From NCBI GenBank assembly GCA_023413555.1, contig JAEZPG010000073.1, positions 1 to 15,011 of the forward strand: DNA of 15,011 nucleotides. Reading direction: 5' to 3'. The notes under the pieces were generated by a model. The model did not search any database. It worked only from the letters and a program-made list of their open reading frames with translations, and was not told the origin of the DNA. The translations under genes and the position numbers were made by a program. This DNA comes from Bacillota bacterium (GTDB taxonomy: Bacteria > Bacillota > Clostridia > Lachnospirales > Lachnospiraceae). Shown here in pieces: positions 13,426 to 15,011 of this stretch; position 1 is the stretch's first letter; every line of letters starts with the position of its first letter.

Positions 13426-14412
13426 ATGAAAATTAATATGTATTATGGTGGAAGAGGACTATTGGAAGATCCGGCTTTATACGTGATGAATAAGTTGGAA
13501 GAGGTTTTGAAGGAATTAAGAGTTGAAGTAGAACGATATAATTTGTTTGAGGAAAAAAGTAATATTAGTATGCTACCTCAAACCTTAAAAGGAGCTGATG
13601 GGGTAATTCTGGTTACTACGGTTGAGTGGTTTGGAATAGGTGGCTATATGCAACTATTCTTAGACTCCTGTTGGTTCTATGGGGATAAAGAAAAATTAGC
13701 AGGGTTATATATGCTTCCAGTAGTATTATCAACTACTTGTGGCGAGCGGGATGCAGAAAATAGTCTAAGCAAGGCTTGGGAGATGTTAGGCGGTCATGTA
13801 CAAGCGGGTCTCACTGCTTACGTGGAAGATTATGTGGAGTTTGAAACCAATGCGGACTATGCTGTAATTGTTGAAAAATATGCGGAAGCACTTTATCGTG
13901 GGATTAATCAGAAGGTTAAAGTATTGCCTAATAGTCAAACGGTAATGAGAAATAAGGTTTTACGTAATCTTTCTTTAGAACTTACCCCTCAAGAAAGCGA
14001 ACAACTTTCCGTCTATGCATCTGATGACACCTATGTAAAGAAGCAGAAGGAAGATATTAAAGAGCTTACTATGCTGTTTAAGGAGATGTTAGGAGAGAGT
14101 AAAGGGAAAGAGGAGGACATTCTTAAGAAGCTTAAGGATGTGTTCCAGCCAATAGACAACTTTAAGGCTAGTTATGCTATTGAGATTAAGGATAAGGATA
14201 AAAACTTGGTAATTGAGGTTGAGGCTGATCAGTTAAATTGCTATTATGGCGAGAAGGCAGATGCGGATGTCATAGCAAGAACCACAGACACAGTTTTGAT
14301 GAAGATTATCGGGGGGGCCTTGACTTTTCAGAAGGCATTTATGACTGGTGATATTGCAGCAAAAGGGAATTTTAAGATCTTAAGAAGTTTCGATACCCTT
14401 TTTCCATTCTAA
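13426..14412 (+). CDS. Flavodoxin-like / SCP2 sterol-carrier-like fusion protein
   Basis: This encodes about 328 residues counted from the ATG at 13426, eight bases after GGGG; a GTG at 13417 that overlaps the rhomboid stop (GTGA) is an alternative. The N-terminal ~170 residues look like a flavodoxin-like NAD(P)H-dependent FMN oxidoreductase fold: INMYYGGRG, LKGADGVILVTTVEWFGIGGYMQLFLDSCWF, then LPVVLSTTCGERDAE. The usual FMN phosphate loop (S/T-rich, GSPRxxSxT-like) is replaced by YYGGRGLLEDP, so cofactor binding is uncertain. The C-terminal ~100 residues resemble an SCP2 lipid-binding domain: YAIEIKDKDKNLVIEVEADQ, then DADVIARTTDTVLMKIIGGALTFQKAFMTGDIAAKGN. The substrate is unknown. It has no leader or membrane helix and is probably unrelated to the pilus except for transcription. 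No terminator is visible after its stop. Confidence 0.75.
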   Translation: MKINMYYGGRGLLEDPALYVMNKLEEVLKELRVEVERYNLFEEKSNISMLPQTLKGADGVILVTTVEWFGIGGYMQLFLDSCWFYGDKEKLAGLYMLPVVLSTTCGERDAENSLSKAWEMLGGHVQAGLTAYVEDYVEFETNADYAVIVEKYAEALYRGINQKVKVLPNSQTVMRNKVLRNLSLELTPQESEQLSVYASDDTYVKKQKEDIKELTMLFKEMLGESKGKEEDILKKLKDVFQPIDNFKASYAIEIKDKDKNLVIEVEADQLNCYYGEKADADVIARTTDTVLMKIIGGALTFQKAFMTGDIAAKGNFKILRSFDTLFPF

Positions 14413-14583
14413 AAGTCTAATACAGGAAAATTATAACAGCTATAGAATATTTATGTACATATAGAAAATATTATCACACATAGCAAACATTGTTTTATCC
14501 ATACTATGAATATAAGGCTTATTCAGAGCTTTATACCTTGATGGTTATGCTATAAAAAATAGTGAGTTTGCTGAGGTGTAATA

Positions 14584-15011
14584 TTGAAAGAATTGAAGGA
14601 AAGAGTAGGGAATAAGCAAGAAGTCAATAGGCAAAGGCTACGACACCAGATGTGGATTATTGGGGTGTCTGTTCTTGGCGTGTATGTTGGCTTTAAGTAT
14701 TTGATTCCACTATTCTTTCCTTTTTTGATTGCCTACCTAATTGTCAGACTGATTATGCCCTTAGTGAGGTTTTTGCATAATCGGGTTCATTTTCCACTAA
14801 TTGTTAGTAGCATTTTTAGTCTAGTTCTCTCTTTTGGGGTAATTGGAGGAGGGGTATTCTATCTCAGTACTGTGTTGCTGAAACAGCTAAAGAATCTGCT
14901 TAACGATATCCCAATCTATACAAAGGCTATATCTGACAGCATGGATTCTATTTGCGGGTATTGTGACCATGCACTAGGATGGAAAGTAGGACAAGCCAGT
15001 CTGTATCTGGA
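14584..15011 (+). CDS. AI-2E-family / YtvI-like membrane protein, 5' part (cut by window end)
   Basis: The frame opens at TTG 14584, five bases after GAGGTG (14573-14578), and runs to the window end without a stop (142 codons). After a charged N terminus of about 22 residues come hydrophobic helices: IIGVSVLGVYVGFKYL, then IPLFFPFLIAYLIVRLIMPLV, then a further pair around FPLIVSSIFSLVLSFGVIGGGVFYL. The phrase FPFLIAYLI followed by PLVRFL is the start of AI-2E-family transporters, in clostridial spore formers often annotated YtvI. Full members have about 350 residues, so the rest lies downstream. Which substrate it moves cannot be told. The 171 bases before it (14413-14583) are AT-rich; I see no terminator and no good promoter there, only weak -10-like hexamers. 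Confidence 0.75.
   Translation, partial: MKELKERVGNKQEVNRQRLRHQMWIIGVSVLGVYVGFKYLIPLFFPFLIAYLIVRLIMPLVRFLHNRVHFPLIVSSIFSLVLSFGVIGGGVFYLSTVLLKQLKNLLNDIPIYTKAISDSMDSICGYCDHALGWKVGQASLYL

Noticed and set aside
14440..14475. AT-rich inverted repeat (AATATTT...AAATATT) after the flavodoxin/SCP2 gene as a terminator
   Set aside because: The stem has no G-C pairs of note and no T run follows.
1..15011. CRISPR arrays, tRNA or rRNA genes, insertion sequences, phage genes or a secretin gene
   Set aside because: I found no regularly spaced repeats, no cloverleaf-like segments, no transposase or integrase motifs and no secretin domain; absence of a secretin fits a one-membrane cell.

Overview
The window looks like chromosome of an AT-rich, low-GC, anaerobic Gram-positive bacterium of the Clostridia, most likely a motile Lachnospiraceae-type species. 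The reasons are strong AGGAGG-type ribosome sites, GTG and TTG starts, a FliS-like flagellar chaperone, a BofA-family sporulation protein, and a secretin-less Tad/Flp pilus operon of the kind found in Clostridia, with DUF5702, Flp1-like and DUF6382-FHA members. The species assignment is inference; no rRNA or tRNA gene is present to settle it.

Layout. (1) Positions 1-1200 hold the 3' part of a FliS-like gene, a convergent small DUF2508 (YaaL) gene on the minus strand, and a bofA-like gene on the plus strand that ends in a clear intrinsic terminator. (2) A near-consensus promoter (TTGACA-N17-TATTAT, 1211-1239) opens a long plus-strand operon of tightly packed or overlapping genes. In order these are prepilin peptidase 1 (TadV-like), a degenerate TadZ-like protein, TadA ATPase, TadB, an unusually long TadC with an extracellular Ig-like insertion, an Flp1-like major pilin, a giant DUF5702 pseudopilin-like protein, a 26-bp RNA hairpin, a TadE-like pseudopilin ending in two Cys/His modules, prepilin peptidase 2, a second TadE-like pseudopilin, and a membrane-anchored DUF6382-FHA protein. 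(3) A rhomboid protease and a flavodoxin-like/SCP2 fusion protein follow in the same direction, possibly from their own weak promoter. (4) The window ends inside an AI-2E-family (YtvI-like) membrane protein gene.

How the parts work together. TadA powers pilin assembly on the TadB/TadC inner platform. The two prepilin peptidases remove short leaders ending in Gly from the Flp1-like pilin and the TadE-like proteins. The DUF5702 and TadE-like proteins are probably minor tip or anchoring subunits. The TadZ-like protein has probably lost nucleotide binding and may act only as a positioning scaffold. The FHA protein suggests control by Thr phosphorylation. The rhomboid may cut one of the membrane-anchored subunits, but this rests only on position.

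The most unusual items are the Ig-like domain placed inside TadC, the tandem YHxxxxC...PCxxC modules on a pseudopilin, the RNA hairpin whose mismatches are almost all G-U wobbles, the presence of two prepilin peptidases in one operon, and a probable ATT start codon on the first gene.
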